Assembly: GCA_964614855.1 (NCBI GenBank)
Contig: CAZTMX010000169.1
Coordinates: 1 to 6,206, forward strand
DNA length: 6,206 nucleotides
Source of the DNA: CAWJHE01 sp964614855
GTDB taxonomy: Bacteria > Chloroflexota > Anaerolineae > Anaerolineales > UBA4823
Direction: 5' to 3'
Shown here: piece by piece, positions 5,635-6,206 of the stretch
Layout: each line of letters begins with the position of its first letter
How positions within the stretch are numbered: position 1 is the stretch's first letter
Program-made: the position numbers and the translations under genes
Notes under the pieces: model-generated
What the model was told of the DNA's origin: nothing
The model's input: only the letters and a program-made list of their open reading frames with translations
The model's database searches: none

Positions 5635-6206
5635 TTATAGATCAGGCAATTTTGATAGTCCATATTCCAACTTGTTTTCTGCTTTTGCCCTGGCTTTTAG
5701 CCCAGCTGCATCGCTTCCAACAGCATCGCTAATCTCGCTTAGGCTCTTCCTTGCTGCATATTTCAATTTTTCCTGCCAAGCGATTTTCGCATTTTCTTTT
5801 TTTGGCAAGTCAAGCAAGAATTGGTAAAAAAACGGTTCAATTTGACTCCAATAGTAGGACTCAATGTTTAATAGGTTGATCAAAGCAGATACTGCGTTGG
5901 GATCAGGTTTTTTACCTTCGCTTGTATCTTTGTTAGGGGATAGTTTGAAACTTGCCAGTTCACTCACACTAAAATATACTGTTTTTCCTACTTCCTCAGC
6001 CCATGATAAGGCTGTCTTCAATTCAGCCAGCATTATTTCATTTTCCAAATATATTGCAGGTGCATTGAAGGTCTCATGGGCGTAGAAAAAGGCTTTCTTT
6101 TTTCCAGGTTCAGTGCAGGTTCCAAAAAGATCAAGTCTGATCATGTTGTTTGTGATGATTCCTGAAGCCCTCAAGTGATCAAACCATTTGATGACAATTG
6201 GTACAT
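5635..6206 (-). CDS. cas8e: Cascade large subunit Cas8e (Cse1/CasA), C-terminal part
   Basis: Cas8e recognises the PAM and recruits Cas3. Only its last 189 residues are in the window; the frame stays open through the right edge, so the start lies outside. The TTG at 6174 is an internal leucine codon and not a start: upstream codons continue as VPIVIKWFDHL. Visible family features are IRLDLFGTCTEPGKKKAFFYAHETF, early in the fragment, and YYWSQIEPFFYQFLLDL followed by helices ending KARAKAENKLEYGLSKL. This corresponds to the C-terminal helical bundle, the part that contacts Cse2 in E. coli Cascade. The PAM-sensing regions are not visible. A TAA stop is at 5637-5635. cas3 is expected further right. 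Confidence 0.92.
   Translation of the reverse strand, partial: VPIVIKWFDHLRASGIITNNMIRLDLFGTCTEPGKKKAFFYAHETFNAPAIYLENEIMLAELKTALSWAEEVGKTVYFSVSELASFKLSPNKDTSEGKKPDPNAVSALINLLNIESYYWSQIEPFFYQFLLDLPKKENAKIAWQEKLKYAARKSLSEISDAVGSDAAGLKARAKAENKLEYGLSKLPDL

Overview
The window is most of a type I-E (E. coli/Cascade subtype) CRISPR-Cas locus. Everything in it is read on the minus strand, from right to left. The right part (6206 to about 2729) is the interference module: the 3' end of cas8e (cse1/casA), then cse2 (casB), cas7e (casC), cas5e (casD) and cas6e (casE). The middle part (2677 to 1480) is the adaptation module, cas1e and cas2e. The left part (1466 to the window edge) is a CRISPR array of 24 identical 28-bp repeats and 23 complete spacers. 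It probably continues past the left edge. cas3 and the N-terminal part of cas8e lie beyond the right edge.

The genes are tightly packed, with gaps of 1 to 14 bp or short overlaps. The only larger gap is 51 bp between cas6e and cas1. No internal terminator or convincing promoter is visible, so one operon transcript from upstream of cas8e is the simplest reading. Functionally, Cas6e would cut the array transcript at the repeat hairpin. Cas8e, Cse2, Cas7e, Cas5e and Cas6e would form Cascade around the crRNA. Cas1 and Cas2 would insert new spacers at the leader end, which by repeat polarity is the right end of the array, next to cas2.

Organism: a bacterium of moderate GC in its cas genes, using strong GGAG-type ribosome binding sites. 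The protein sequences look more like Cas proteins of Chloroflexota/Actinobacteria-type I-E loci than the enterobacterial ones. That placement is an impression from the residues, not a database result.

This is a known system, not a new one, but it has unusual details. (1) Only 13 bp separate the cas2 stop codon from the first repeat, so any leader must lie inside the 3' end of cas2. (2) Cas5e lacks about 32 internal residues, covering the region of the family's DYHT motif. (3) The 29th repeat base (crRNA handle position -1) is variable but biased, being G or T in 23 of 24 copies on the crRNA strand, and the mix changes along the array. (4) Cas2 has a basic C-terminal extension encoded in the presumed leader.
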